Below, piece by piece: positions 1 to 9,079 of a DNA stretch of 64,000 nucleotides (within the stretch, counting starts at the first letter, position 1; every line of letters begins with the position of its first letter). The DNA comes from Nonomuraea harbinensis (GTDB lineage Bacteria; Actinomycetota; Actinomycetes; Streptosporangiales; Streptosporangiaceae). The stretch lies in the NCBI RefSeq assembly GCF_019396385.1, contig NZ_JAHKRN010000001.1:62001-126000 (forward strand). The letters run 5' to 3'. The notes beneath the pieces are model-generated. The model was not told the DNA's origin, made no database searches, and saw only the letters and a program-made list of their open reading frames with translations. A program made the position numbers and the translations under genes.

Positions 1-117
1 GCCACCAACTTCCCCTACAACGGCAGCCTCGCCCCGGGCGCGAGCACCACCTTCGGCTTCCAGGCCGCCAAGCCGAGCGGGAGCTCCGCCCTGCCGTCCG
101 GCTACACGTGCGCCTGA
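1..117 (+). CDS. C-terminal end of a secreted protein with a CBM2 carbohydrate-binding module (partial)
   Basis: Only the last 38 codons are in the window, ending at TGA 115-117. The stretch YNGSLAPGASTTFGFQA followed by a late Cys matches the final beta-strands of family 2 (cellulose/xylan-binding) modules, which normally sit at the end of secreted glycoside hydrolases or polysaccharide oxidases. The catalytic part lies outside the window, so the enzyme class is unknown. The stop codon abuts the stop of the convergent kinase gene with no spacer. A CelR-type operator lies 2.3 kb away, in keeping with a plant-polysaccharide context, but a link is inference. Confidence 0.8.
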   Translation, partial: ATNFPYNGSLAPGASTTFGFQAAKPSGSSALPSGYTCA

Positions 118-1389
118 TCAGGGTGAGCGGCGGGCGGCGGTGATCTCGTTGAGGCTGATCTCCAACTGGGTGCGGCAGGCCGGGGCGAGCCGGCCCTCGC
201 GCTCCCGGTCGGCCAGCTTCCTGCGCAGGCCGGCCAGGAGCGAGTCCTCCTGCCCCGGGGACACCAGCGCCCCCCGCAGCACCTGCTTGAGATCCAGCGC
301 CACGTCACCGCCGAGCGCGCCGCACACGTCGGAGCCCTCCAGCGTGGCGTGGAAGCCGTCGACCGCCTGCCGGACCGTCCGCCCCTCGGCCGGGGAGCGC
401 TCCATCGACGGCATCGAAGCGGACGGCATCGACGTGGACGGCAGCGACGCCACGGGCGAGGCCGGCGGCGACGCCGTCACCCCGGGCGGCATCGCGTCCC
501 GGGGCAACTCCATCAGCGCCACCAGCGACAGCGCGAGCACCCCTGCTCCCGCCACGGCCAGGCCGCGCCGCAGCCGCTTGGGCAGGCTGAGCGCGGCCGT
601 CAGCGCCGCCGCGACCTCCGCCGCCTCCGGGCGGCGGGCCGGCTCCGGGTCGAGGCACCGCTGGCAGAGCAGCGCGATCGCGTGCGGCGCGCCCGGCGGG
701 CGCGGCGGCGGGTACGGGCGGCGCGCCGTCTCCAGCTGCTCCCACGTGGTCTCCGGGTACGGGGTACGCCCCTCGATCATGGTGAACAGCAGCACGCCCA
801 GCGCGTACACGTCCACGGCCGGATGGGTCGGCGCCCCCGCCAGCCGCTCGGGCGCCACGTACGGCGGCGTGCCCCGCTCGTCGTCGGGGTCGCCCGCCCA
901 GGCCGCGATGCCGAAGTCGAGCAGCTTCAGCCCGTCGCCGGTGAGCAGCACGTTCTCGGCCGTGACGTCCCGGTGCACGAGCCCGCGGGCGTGCCCGGCG
1001 GCCAGCACGCGGGCGGTCCGCATGGCGACGGCCGCCGCCTCCGCCCACGGCAGCGGCCCCCTCTCCAGGCGCTCGGCCAGCGGCACCCCGTCGAGCAGCG
1101 GCATCACGACGAAGGCCGCGACCTCCCCGCTGGTGGTCACGGCCTCGCCGTAGTCGTAGATCTCGATGGCGTCCGGATGGATGAACCGGGCCGCGGCCCG
1201 TGCCTCGCTCCGCGCTCTCACCCGGTCGCCGAGGCCCGTCTGCAGGGACGAGCACTGCACCTTGACCGCGACCATGCGGTGCAGCGACTGGTCGAAGGCG
1301 CGCCAGATGACGGACATGCCGCCCCGGGCCAGCGGGTCCAGGAGCAGGTACCTGCGGGCCAGGATGTCGCCGGGTTCATGCCGAGTCAC
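118..1389 (-). CDS. Membrane-anchored Ser/Thr protein kinase
   Basis: 423 residues. An N-terminal Hanks-type kinase domain (about 15-265) has a glycine loop (ARGGMSVIW), the ATP-binding Lys43 in VAVKV, catalytic HRD 139-141, DFG at 158-160 and an APE-like motif (APER). The catalytic loop reads HRDVTAEN rather than the usual HRDLKPEN or HRDVKPAN, so the Lys after HRD is Thr; activity may be altered. One membrane helix (about 275-293) is followed by a Pro/Ser/Met-rich linker and a small extracytoplasmic domain (about 340-423) with two Cys. This is the PknB-like layout, with an external sensor of unknown ligand. The start overlaps the LacI-family gene by 14 nt, so the two are probably co-transcribed. 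Confidence 0.9.
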   Translation of the reverse strand: MTRHEPGDILARRYLLLDPLARGGMSVIWRAFDQSLHRMVAVKVQCSSLQTGLGDRVRARSEARAAARFIHPDAIEIYDYGEAVTTSGEVAAFVVMPLLDGVPLAERLERGPLPWAEAAAVAMRTARVLAAGHARGLVHRDVTAENVLLTGDGLKLLDFGIAAWAGDPDDERGTPPYVAPERLAGAPTHPAVDVYALGVLLFTMIEGRTPYPETTWEQLETARRPYPPPRPPGAPHAIALLCQRCLDPEPARRPEAAEVAAALTAALSLPKRLRRGLAVAGAGVLALSLVALMELPRDAMPPGVTASPPASPVASLPSTSMPSASMPSMERSPAEGRTVRQAVDGFHATLEGSDVCGALGGDVALDLKQVLRGALVSPGQEDSLLAGLRRKLADREREGRLAPACRTQLEISLNEITAARRSP

Positions 1390-2356
1390 GGATGACCAGT
1401 TCTGTCGGGAGAATCGGATCGATCCCTGTCGTTCCGGACAGTAGCAACCTGGTCGCGATGGTGGCCACCTCCTCGACAGGCTGGCGTACGGTCGTGAGCG
1501 CGGGGTTGGTGTGCCGCGCCACCGGGGCGTCGTCGAACCCGATCACCGCCACGTCGGCCGGCACCCTGCGGCCGGCCCTGCGCAGCGCCTGCATCGCCCC
1601 GGCGGCCATCAGGTCGGAGGCGGCGAAGACCGCGTCCAGGCCGGGGGCGTGGCGCAGCAGCCACTGCATGGCGTGGGTGCCCGAGGCGGCGGTGAAGTCC
1701 CCGTACGCGACGGGCACCTCGGCCACGCCCGCCTCCCGCAACGTCTTGACCAGGCCGTCGAGCCGGTCCCTGGCGGCGGGCAGCGAGGGCGGGCCGCCGA
1801 TGGCGGCCACCGACTTGCGGCCGGTGAGCAGGAAGTGCTCGGCGGCCTGGCGCCCGCCGTCGTAGTTGTCGACGTCGGCGAACGGCAGTTTCAGGTCGTG
1901 GGGCGGCCGGCCGATGTTGCGCACGGTGATGCCGGAGGTGCAGAGCTTGATGGCGAGGGGGTGCCGCTCCCTGGCGCCGACGAGCAGCACCGCGCCGGAC
2001 AGCGTGGGCAGGACGGACGAGGTCGGGTTGACCGTGGTGATGGTCAGATGGGTGCCGTTCTCGGCGACGACGGCCCCGCTGGCGGACAACAGCCGGGCAT
2101 AGTACGGTTCGGAGAATAATCGCGGCAGATGGTCGCAGATGACCGCGGTGATTCCCGTCACCGGGTTTCTGGAGACCGATCCTCTGGGCGCCCGCTGCCG
2201 CACGTATCCCATCCGGGAGACGGCTTCGTAGACCTGGCGACGGGTCGACGTGCTGACCCGGACCGAGCCGGTGAGCACGCGGGAGGCGGTGGCGGGGGAG
2301 ACCCCGGCGGCCGCCGCCACCTGGGCCAGTGTGGGCTGCTCGGACATGATCGACAC
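1376..2356 (-). CDS. LacI-family transcriptional regulator
   Basis: 326 residues. N-terminal HTH (TLAQVAAAAGVSPATASRVL, about 9-28) with hinge helix, then a periplasmic-binding-protein-like effector domain. The C-terminal part has the usual VAVIGFDDAPVARHTNPALT motif. LacI proteins bind palindromes and are released by sugars. A perfect TGGGAGCGCTCCCA palindrome lies 18 nt upstream of the start, so autoregulation is likely. In Streptomyces CebR and Thermobifida CelR this operator controls cello-oligosaccharide use. This protein's recognition helix (SPATASRVL) differs from what I recall for CelR, so it may be a paralogue. The overlap with the downstream kinase suggests an operon. Confidence 0.92.
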   Translation of the reverse strand: MSIMSEQPTLAQVAAAAGVSPATASRVLTGSVRVSTSTRRQVYEAVSRMGYVRQRAPRGSVSRNPVTGITAVICDHLPRLFSEPYYARLLSASGAVVAENGTHLTITTVNPTSSVLPTLSGAVLLVGARERHPLAIKLCTSGITVRNIGRPPHDLKLPFADVDNYDGGRQAAEHFLLTGRKSVAAIGGPPSLPAARDRLDGLVKTLREAGVAEVPVAYGDFTAASGTHAMQWLLRHAPGLDAVFAASDLMAAGAMQALRRAGRRVPADVAVIGFDDAPVARHTNPALTTVRQPVEEVATIATRLLLSGTTGIDPILPTELVIRDSA

Positions 2357-2373
2357 CTCGCGCCGAAGATCCC

Positions 2374-2387
2374 TGGGAGCGCTCCCA
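2374..2387. promoter_or_regulatory. CelR/CebR-type operator TGGGAGCGCTCCCA
   Basis: Perfect 14-bp palindrome upstream of the LacI gene at 1376-2356. It is identical to the established CelR (Thermobifida fusca) and CebR (Streptomyces) box as I recall it. Two 13/14 copies occur at 46941 and 47076, upstream of the oligosaccharide transporter. Confidence 0.85.
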
Positions 2388-2502
2388 CGTTATCAATGTT
2401 TCGCCGCGGTTAACAGGCCCTCTGTACTGCACTGTTAGTACCCAGTAAAGAAAAGCGCAGGTGAATGGGGTCAAAGTGAGCGCAGAGATTTCGGAGACAT
2501 TT

Positions 2503-2534
2503 CGCGGAGGGGACACCCGGGCGTCCCCTCCGCG
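2503..2534 (-). terminator. Hairpin terminator of the penicillin-binding protein gene
   Basis: Perfect 12-bp arms (CGCGGAGGGGAC at 2503-2514 and GTCCCCTCCGCG at 2523-2534) with an 8-nt loop, just past the stop of the minus-strand PBP gene. No clear T-run follows, as is common for actinomycete terminators. Confidence 0.7.
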
Positions 2535-2539
2535 TGTCG

Positions 2540-4690
2540 TCAGTCCTGGCCGGTGCCGATGGAGACGTCGTTGTCGGAGTCGATGTCCCGCAGCTCGTTC
2601 GGCTCCTCACGGTCGCGCTGGACCGGCGCGCAGCTCGACCCGCAGCCGCCGAACCTGGCCGTGTCGAGCGGGTGGAAGTCCGTCGCCTTCGTGCCCTTCA
2701 GCGCGGCCAGCATGGTGTCACGCCAGATGGGGCCCGGGATGCTGGCGCCGAAGACCGAGCCGTAGTAGCGGCCGCCGATCGTGACGTTGTTCAGCTTGTA
2801 CTTCTGCGAGCCGCGCGGGTCGCCGATGCTGACCGCGCCCGCCAGGTCCGGGGTGAACCCGGCGAACCAGGCCGTCGCCTGGGCGTCGGTGGTGCCCGTC
2901 TTGCCCGCCGCCGGGCGGCCGATGCCGCCGACGCCGCGCATCGTGCCCTTGGTGAACACCCCTTCCAGGATGTTCGCCGCGGCGTCCGCGACCTCGGGGT
3001 CCATCACCTGCTTGCACTTCGGCTCGTACTTCTTGACCTTGCCGTCGCGGTCGGTGATCTCGGTGACGACCATCGGCTCGCAGTACTTGCCGCGCGCCCC
3101 GATCGCCGCGTAGGCGTTGGCGACCGTCACCGGGTCCATCTCGTTGATGCCGAGCGTGAACGTGGAGTATTCCTGCAGCGGCAGGCCGTCGGAGCGCTTG
3201 ATGCCCAGCGACTTGGCGGTCTTGATCGTGTCGCAGAGCCCGACCTCCTCCTCCAGCTTCATGAAGAAGGTGTTGACCGAGCCCCAGGTGCCCGTCTGCA
3301 GCGTCTTGAAGCCGCCCGACCCCTCGTCGTTGGTGACGGTGTGGGACGGGTCGCCGATGTTCTCGCCCTTGCAGTTCTTGAACGTCGAGTAGCCGGAGGC
3401 GCGGTAGCCGGCCCCCACCGAGAACCCGTCGTTGACCTTCATGCCCTCCTTGAGGCCGGCGAGCAGGGTGAAGGTCTTGAAGGTCGAGCCGGCCTGGAAG
3501 CCGACGCCGCCGCCGTGTGCCGCGTCGGCCACGACGTTGTACGACATCTCGTTGCGCTTCTTGGAACGGCCGTAGGTGCGGCTCGCGGCCATCGCCTTGA
3601 TCTCGCCGGTGCCGGGCTCGACCAGAGCCTCGGAGGCGACCGGGTTGTCGGAGGCGTGCACCCACTTCTTGATCGCCCGCTCGGCGGCCCGCTGCATCTT
3701 GGGGTCGAGCGTGGTCTTGATCGTCAGGCCGCCCCGGTTGAGCAGCTGGGTGCGCTCCTTCTTGGTCTTGCCGAAGACCGGGTTGTTGAGGATCTCGGCG
3801 CGCACGTACATGCAGTAGTACGGGTACGGGCTCGCGCCGCAGCCGCCGGGCAGCGGGGTGCCCTTGTAGCCGAGCTTCTTGGCCTTGGCCTTCTCCAGCT
3901 CCTCGTCGGTGATCTTGCCGAGCTCGTGCATCCGGTTGAGCACGACGTTGCGCCGCTCCAGCAGGCGGGTGCGCTGCTGCCTGCCGAGGTTGGGGTCGGT
4001 GCGGTTGGGGTCCTGCACGGCTCCGGCGAGGGTGGCGGCCTGGACCAGGTCGAGGTCCTTGGCCGAGACGCCGAAGAACCGCTTGGCCGCGGCCTCCACG
4101 CCGTTCGCGCTCGCGCCGAAGTAGGCGATGTTGAGGTACTTCTCCAGGATCTCGTCCTTGGTGTACTTCTCCTCGACCCCCATCGCGTAGCGCAGCTCGT
4201 TGAGCTTGCGCGCGTAGCTGGCCTCCAGCGCCTTGGCCTTCTCCTCGTCGGTGACGGCCGAGTTGAGCAGCACCTGCTTGACGTACTGCTGGGTGATGCT
4301 GGAGCCGCCCTGGGCGATGCCGCCGGAGGTCAGGTTCTTGGCCAGGGCGCGCAGCGTGCCCTCGATGTCGATGGCGCCGTGCTCGTAGAAGCGGAAGTCC
4401 TCGATGGCGATGATGGCCGTCTTCATGACCTCGGAGATCTCGTCGAGCGTGACGACCTCGCGGTACTCCTCGTAGAACTGGCCGATCTCGTCGCCCTTGG
4501 CGTCCAGCAGCGTGGTCTTCTCGGCCAGCGGCGGCTCCTTCAGGGTCATCGCCTTCAGGTTGAGCTCTTCAGCCGTGTTGACGAACATCGCGCCGGCGCC
4601 GCCGACGGCCGGGAGGGCGATGGCGGCGGTCAGCACGCCGGCGGCGGCCGCCGCCCCCACGAGCCGCACGATGCCCGATCCCCAGTCCAT
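2540..4690 (-). CDS. Class A penicillin-binding protein (transglycosylase/transpeptidase)
   Basis: 716 residues. A membrane anchor (about 8-36) precedes the GT51 glycosyltransferase domain with catalytic Glu97 in IEDFRFYEHGA and the GGSSITQQ motif at 128-135. The transpeptidase domain has the active-site SxxK tetrad STFK (402-405), SVN (471-473) and KTGT (597-600). The enzyme polymerises lipid II and cross-links peptidoglycan outside the membrane. The tail is rich in Arg/Asp/Asn. Length and order are typical of PonA-type enzymes. It is monocistronic, with a hairpin after the stop. Confidence 0.95.
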   Translation of the reverse strand: MDWGSGIVRLVGAAAAAGVLTAAIALPAVGGAGAMFVNTAEELNLKAMTLKEPPLAEKTTLLDAKGDEIGQFYEEYREVVTLDEISEVMKTAIIAIEDFRFYEHGAIDIEGTLRALAKNLTSGGIAQGGSSITQQYVKQVLLNSAVTDEEKAKALEASYARKLNELRYAMGVEEKYTKDEILEKYLNIAYFGASANGVEAAAKRFFGVSAKDLDLVQAATLAGAVQDPNRTDPNLGRQQRTRLLERRNVVLNRMHELGKITDEELEKAKAKKLGYKGTPLPGGCGASPYPYYCMYVRAEILNNPVFGKTKKERTQLLNRGGLTIKTTLDPKMQRAAERAIKKWVHASDNPVASEALVEPGTGEIKAMAASRTYGRSKKRNEMSYNVVADAAHGGGVGFQAGSTFKTFTLLAGLKEGMKVNDGFSVGAGYRASGYSTFKNCKGENIGDPSHTVTNDEGSGGFKTLQTGTWGSVNTFFMKLEEEVGLCDTIKTAKSLGIKRSDGLPLQEYSTFTLGINEMDPVTVANAYAAIGARGKYCEPMVVTEITDRDGKVKKYEPKCKQVMDPEVADAAANILEGVFTKGTMRGVGGIGRPAAGKTGTTDAQATAWFAGFTPDLAGAVSIGDPRGSQKYKLNNVTIGGRYYGSVFGASIPGPIWRDTMLAALKGTKATDFHPLDTARFGGCGSSCAPVQRDREEPNELRDIDSDNDVSIGTGQD

Positions 4691-4790
4691 TGAGAGAACC
4701 TCCCCGATCTACCAGCCCTTGCCAAAACCCTATAGCCACGGTAATGGCCAGAAATCCGTCCGTTTACCAACTCACAGGCAGGCGGCCGGC

Positions 4791-5450
4791 TCAGGTCAGC
4801 TCGGAGAAGCGCTCGATCTGGTCACTGCGGCCGGAGACGAGGATGATGTCGCCGTACGACAGCTCGGTGTCAGAGGTCGCGTACGTGAACTCCTCGCCTT
4901 CCTTTTTGACCGCCACTATTGTGACGCCGTACTTGCGCCGAAGGTTCGATTCGCCCAGTGCGACGCCGACGTACTCCTTCGGCGGCCGGGTCTTGATCAG
5001 CGCGAAGTTCTCGTCCACCTCCATGTAGTCGAGCATCCGCCCGCTGACCAGGTGGGCCACCCGCTCGCCCATGTCGTGCTCGGGCAGCACGACGTGGTGC
5101 ACGCCGACCCGGCTGAGTATGCGGCGGTGCTGCTGGCTGACGGCCTTGGCCCAGATGTCGTCGATCTCCAGCTCGACCAGCAGCGACGCGGTGAGGATGC
5201 TGGACTCCAGATCGCCGATGGCGACCACGGCCCGGTAGAAGTCGGCCACGCCGAGCTGCTGCAGCGCCTCCAGGTCGGTGGCGTCGGCGGTGGCCAGGTG
5301 CGTGATGTGCCCGGTGAGCCCCTGCACGATCCTGGGCCGGTTGTCGATGGCCAGCACCTCGGTCCCGCGTCTGGTGAGTTCGAGCGCCAGCGCGGAGCCG
5401 AACCGGCCGAGGCCGATCACCACCACGGGGTCATTGCGTTGGTCAGCCAA
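4791..5450 (-). CDS. ktrA: KtrA/TrkA-type potassium channel regulatory subunit
   Basis: 219 residues. An RCK-N Rossmann domain starts at about residue 9 with VVVIGLGRFGSALA (nucleotide-binding GxGxxG), then an RCK-C domain in the last 80 residues (YVGVALGESNLRRKYG onward). The size fits the single-RCK KtrA type rather than the double TrkA. These cytoplasmic rings gate the KtrB pore in response to ATP/ADP, and in some species c-di-AMP. The gene overlaps the pore gene by 8 nt, so the two form one operon. Confidence 0.92.
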   Translation of the reverse strand: MADQRNDPVVVIGLGRFGSALALELTRRGTEVLAIDNRPRIVQGLTGHITHLATADATDLEALQQLGVADFYRAVVAIGDLESSILTASLLVELEIDDIWAKAVSQQHRRILSRVGVHHVVLPEHDMGERVAHLVSGRMLDYMEVDENFALIKTRPPKEYVGVALGESNLRRKYGVTIVAVKKEGEEFTYATSDTELSYGDIILVSGRSDQIERFSELT

Positions 5451-6801
5451 CGATCATCCGCTCCTCGGGTAGTTCGTAATGCCGGGCGCGTTCCTTGAGC
5501 GCCAGGGCGGAGCCGATCGTGAGCGGGCCGATCCTGCCCACGAACATGAGCACGATGAGCAGCACGTGCCCGGCGGGCGGGATCTCATTCGTGATCCCTG
5601 TCGTCAGGCCCGCCGTGCTGAACGCCGCTATCACCTCGAACAGCACCTGGTCCAGCCCGTGCGGGGTGAGCACGAGCAGCACGTAGGTGCAGAAGGCCAC
5701 CAGGGCCGCGCTCATCGCGGTCACCACCACGGCCTGGCGCTGCGCGGTGTCCGGCACCTGGCGGTGACGGACGTTCACCCTGGGTTCGCCGCGCAGCTCG
5801 GCCCAGATGACGAAGGCCAGCAGGCCGAGCGTGGTCACCTTGATGCCGCCGGCGGTGCCGGCGCTGCCGCCGCCGATGAACATCATCACGTCGGTGAGCA
5901 GCCAGCTCGACGGGTGCAGCTCGCCGGTGTCGATGCTGTTGAACCCGGCCGTGCGCACCATGGCCGACAGGAAGAACGCGGCCAGCAGCTTGCCGGAGTC
6001 GTCCAGCCCGCCGAGGGTGCCGGGGTTGCGCCACTCGGTGGCCAGGTAGACCAGCGTGCCCAGGACCAGCAGGAAGAGGGTGGCGTAGACGGTGATCGTG
6101 GTCAGCACGCTCCACCTGCCGGGGCGCCGCCAGGAGCGCAGCAGCTCGAACACCACCGGGAAGCCGAGCCCGCCCACGATGACCGCGGCCGCGATCGTCA
6201 GGCAGATCCACGGGTCGCCGACGAACCCCATGATGTTGTCGGACCAGAGCGTGAAGCCGGCGTTGTTGAAGGACGAGATGCCGTGGAAGACGCCGAGGTA
6301 GAGGGCGCTGCCGAAGCCCTCCCCGTACCCGATCATGAGCCGCGCGGTGAACACGGTGGCGGCGACGGCCTCGCACACCAGGCTGAACACCACGACCTTG
6401 CGCACGACCTTGCGCATGTCGGCCATGGTCGCCGTCTTGGTCTCGGCCTGCGCGAAGAGCCGGGCGCGCAGGCCCAGCCTGCCGGACACCAGCACGGTGA
6501 AGACCGTGGCCAGCGTCATGATGCCGAGCCCGCCGATCTGCACCAGGCCGATGATGACCACCTCGCCGAACATCGACCAGTGCGTGGGGGTGTCGACGAT
6601 GGTCAGCCCGGTCAGCGAGACGGCGGCGGTCGCGGTCCACACCGCGGTCATCCAGGTGGTGGTCTGGCCCGGGGCGGTGGCGGCGGGCAGGGACAGCAGC
6701 AGGGAGCCCGCGAATATGGCGAGGCCGAAACCCACCGCGATCATCTGGGTGGGGTGCTGGTAGCCGCCGAAGAGGGCAGAGGCGGCCCGAACACGTCTCA
6801 T
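5443..6801 (-). CDS. ktrB: KtrB/TrkH-type potassium uptake pore
   Basis: 452 residues of almost continuous membrane helices with the repeated pore-loop pattern of the TrkH/KtrB/HKT superfamily, for example TAAVSLTGLTIVDT, FHGISSFNNAGFTLW, GGSAGTAGGIKVTT and FSTAGLTTGIT. It takes up K+ (Na+-coupled in some KtrB proteins) with the overlapping regulatory subunit downstream. No c-di-AMP (ydaO) riboswitch signature was seen upstream. Confidence 0.94.
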   Translation of the reverse strand: MRRVRAASALFGGYQHPTQMIAVGFGLAIFAGSLLLSLPAATAPGQTTTWMTAVWTATAAVSLTGLTIVDTPTHWSMFGEVVIIGLVQIGGLGIMTLATVFTVLVSGRLGLRARLFAQAETKTATMADMRKVVRKVVVFSLVCEAVAATVFTARLMIGYGEGFGSALYLGVFHGISSFNNAGFTLWSDNIMGFVGDPWICLTIAAAVIVGGLGFPVVFELLRSWRRPGRWSVLTTITVYATLFLLVLGTLVYLATEWRNPGTLGGLDDSGKLLAAFFLSAMVRTAGFNSIDTGELHPSSWLLTDVMMFIGGGSAGTAGGIKVTTLGLLAFVIWAELRGEPRVNVRHRQVPDTAQRQAVVVTAMSAALVAFCTYVLLVLTPHGLDQVLFEVIAAFSTAGLTTGITNEIPPAGHVLLIVLMFVGRIGPLTIGSALALKERARHYELPEERMIVG

Positions 6802-6983
6802 GTGAATGTCAGGCTTCCCCGAAGAGGCTTTCCCGGCGGACCCGCGCCAGCGTACAGCGGATGAGGATAGCTGGTCCGAAACACCAAAACATTCCGGACG
6901 ACCCGATCCTCACGCAAGTGCTAACCGGCAATGTCACCAGATTGCCAGGGAACTGCCAGGAAGTGTGGGTAGTCTGCGTCGCC

Positions 6984-7901
6984 ATGAGCTGGCAGCGTAG
7001 AATCAACAAAGCGCTGGTCAGGTTCACCGGATTCCAGGTCAATCGAGTAGGGAACCAGGGGATTTCGACGGCGCCGTCGTCGGCTCCGGCCAGGGCGGCC
7101 TCCGCGAAGGCCACCGCGAAGGCCACCGCCAAGGCCAAGCAGACCGAGGCCGAGATCAGGCCGCCGACCGATCCGAAGGCCGACCGGTTGCTGACCGCGC
7201 CGATCTTCATCATCTCCCCGGTGCGGTCCGGTTCCACCCTGCTGCGTTCGATCATGAACGCCCATTCGGACCTGCACGCCCCGCACGAGCTCCATGTGCG
7301 GCGCCTCAGAGTGGAGTTCGGCACGTCCCTGGCTGCGAAGGCAATGGAAGCGCTCGGCCACAACCAGGCCGACCTGGAGCACCTGCTCTGGGACCGCGTG
7401 CTCCACCGCGAGCTGGTACGCAGCGGCAAGCGGTTCATCGTGGACAAGACCCCGGCGAACGCGTTCGCCTACGAGCGGATCTCGACCTGCTGGCCTGACG
7501 CGCGCTACATCTTCCTCCTGCGCCACCCGGCCTCGATCGCCACCTCCTGGTACGAGGCCAGCCCCGACAAGCGCGATCGGGAGGAGGCCGCGGTCGACGC
7601 CCTGCGCTACATGAAGGCCGTCGAGAGGGCGAAGTCCGGGCTGTCCGGCCTGACCGTCCGCTACGAGGACCTCAGCGCCGAGCCGGAGCGGGTGACCCGC
7701 GAGATCTGCGAGTTCCTCGGCCTGGCGTGGGAGCCGGGGATGCTCTCGTACGGCGAGCAGGCGGTCATCCAGAAGGGTCTCGGCGACTGGCGGGACAAGA
7801 TCCGCTCGGGCACCGTGCAGCCCGGCCGCGAGCTCCCGGACCCCGACTCGGTCCTGGACTCGCTGAAGCCGATGTGCCGGACCTGGGGGTATCTGGAGTG
7901 A
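6984..7901 (+). CDS. PAPS-dependent sulfotransferase family protein
   Basis: 305 residues from the ATG at 6984 (start of MSWQRRINKAL); an earlier in-frame ATG at 6861 would add 41 residues that do not look like protein. After an Ala/Lys-rich linker comes the 5'-phosphosulfate loop IFIISPVRSGSTLLRSIM, and later the 3'-phosphate motif FLLRHPASIATSWYE. The substrate is not evident. It overlaps the glycosyltransferase gene by GTGA, so the pair probably builds a sulfated glycan or glycolipid of the envelope (inference). Confidence 0.85.
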   Translation: MSWQRRINKALVRFTGFQVNRVGNQGISTAPSSAPARAASAKATAKATAKAKQTEAEIRPPTDPKADRLLTAPIFIISPVRSGSTLLRSIMNAHSDLHAPHELHVRRLRVEFGTSLAAKAMEALGHNQADLEHLLWDRVLHRELVRSGKRFIVDKTPANAFAYERISTCWPDARYIFLLRHPASIATSWYEASPDKRDREEAAVDALRYMKAVERAKSGLSGLTVRYEDLSAEPERVTREICEFLGLAWEPGMLSYGEQAVIQKGLGDWRDKIRSGTVQPGRELPDPDSVLDSLKPMCRTWGYLE

Positions 7902-9061
7902 AGATCCGCTACCTGATGCTGCACGCCTACGGCATGGGCGGCACCATCCGCACCGTCGTGAACCAGGCCAACGCCATGGCGAAGGCCGGTCACGACGTCG
8001 AGATCGTCAGCGTGGTCCGCCGCCGGACCAAGCCCCAGTTCGCCATCCACCAGGACGTCCGGGTCAGCGCCCTGGTGGACCAGCGCCAGGGCAGGCAGAC
8101 CGACTCGCTCGCGCGCAAGGCGTGGCGCAGGTTCCGCGGCAAGATCGTGCCCCGCGGCGAGTTCGCGGCCGAATACTTCACCGAGCGCGTGGAGAAGGCG
8201 GCCATGGACTACGTCTCCTCGCTGCCGGACGGGATCCTGGTCACCACCCGCCCGGCGCTCAACCTGATCGCCGCCAGGCGCGCCCCCAAGAACGTCGTGA
8301 GGGTGGCTCAGGAGCACATGAACCTGACCGCCTACCCCGACACGATCCGCCACGAGATCGCCCGCCACTACGGCAGCTTCGACGCCGTGGCGGTGCTCAC
8401 GAGGACGAACCAGCTCGAATACCAGGAGATCCTGCCCGACACCAAGATCGTGCAGATCCCCAACGCGGTCCACAAGGTCGACCAGGTGCGGTCCACCCAG
8501 CAGAACCCCGTCGTGGTGGCCGCCGGCCGGCTGGTGCCGCAGAAGGGGTTCGACCTGCTCGTCAAGGCGTTCGCCGAGGTGGTGGCCGACCACCCCGACT
8601 GGAGGCTGCGCATCTTCGGCAACGGCCCGCGCGAGGCCCGGCTCCGGGCGCAGATCGACGAGCTGGGCGTGGGCGACAACATCGCGCTGATGGGCCGCAC
8701 CGACCGGCTCGACGACGAGCTGGCGGCGGCCTCGGTCTACGCCCTCAGCTCCCGCTTCGAGGGCCTGCCGATGGTCATGATCGAGGCGATGACGCACGCC
8801 CTGGCCATCGTCGCCTTCGACTGCCCGACCGGCCCGCGCGACGTGCTCACCGACGGGGTCGACGGGCGGCTGGTGCCGCCGCGCGACGTCGACGGGCTCG
8901 CCGCCGCGCTCAAGGAGGTCGTCGGAGACCGCAGGCGGCGCCTGGAGATGGGCGCCGCCGCGGCCGCGACCGCCCGCGGCTACGCACCCGACGTGGTGAT
9001 GCCGATGTGGGAGAACCTGTTCGCCGAGCTGACGAGGGGCGACCGGGTCGGCTCCCGCTGA
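7898..9061 (+). CDS. GT4-family glycosyltransferase
   Basis: 387 residues from the GTG at 7898, which overlaps the preceding stop. A GT-B fold is indicated by an N-terminal MLHAYGMGGTIRT glycine loop and a C-terminal donor domain (VVVAAGRLVPQKGFDLLVKAF) with the retaining EX7E motif in SRFEGLPMVMIEAM. It likely transfers a sugar from an NDP-sugar. The GMGGTIRTV start resembles glycosyltransferases that act on polyol-phosphate or glycolipid acceptors, but the acceptor is unknown. It is translationally coupled to the sulfotransferase. Confidence 0.88.
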   Translation: MKIRYLMLHAYGMGGTIRTVVNQANAMAKAGHDVEIVSVVRRRTKPQFAIHQDVRVSALVDQRQGRQTDSLARKAWRRFRGKIVPRGEFAAEYFTERVEKAAMDYVSSLPDGILVTTRPALNLIAARRAPKNVVRVAQEHMNLTAYPDTIRHEIARHYGSFDAVAVLTRTNQLEYQEILPDTKIVQIPNAVHKVDQVRSTQQNPVVVAAGRLVPQKGFDLLVKAFAEVVADHPDWRLRIFGNGPREARLRAQIDELGVGDNIALMGRTDRLDDELAAASVYALSSRFEGLPMVMIEAMTHALAIVAFDCPTGPRDVLTDGVDGRLVPPRDVDGLAAALKEVVGDRRRRLEMGAAAAATARGYAPDVVMPMWENLFAELTRGDRVGSR

Positions 9062-9079
9062 CCGCCGGGCGGCGGGGGA

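Noticed and set aside
2534..4693. Plus-strand open frame of about 719 codons opposite the penicillin-binding protein
   Set aside because: Composition rich in Arg/Leu/Gly/Val without motifs; the minus strand has all class A PBP motifs.
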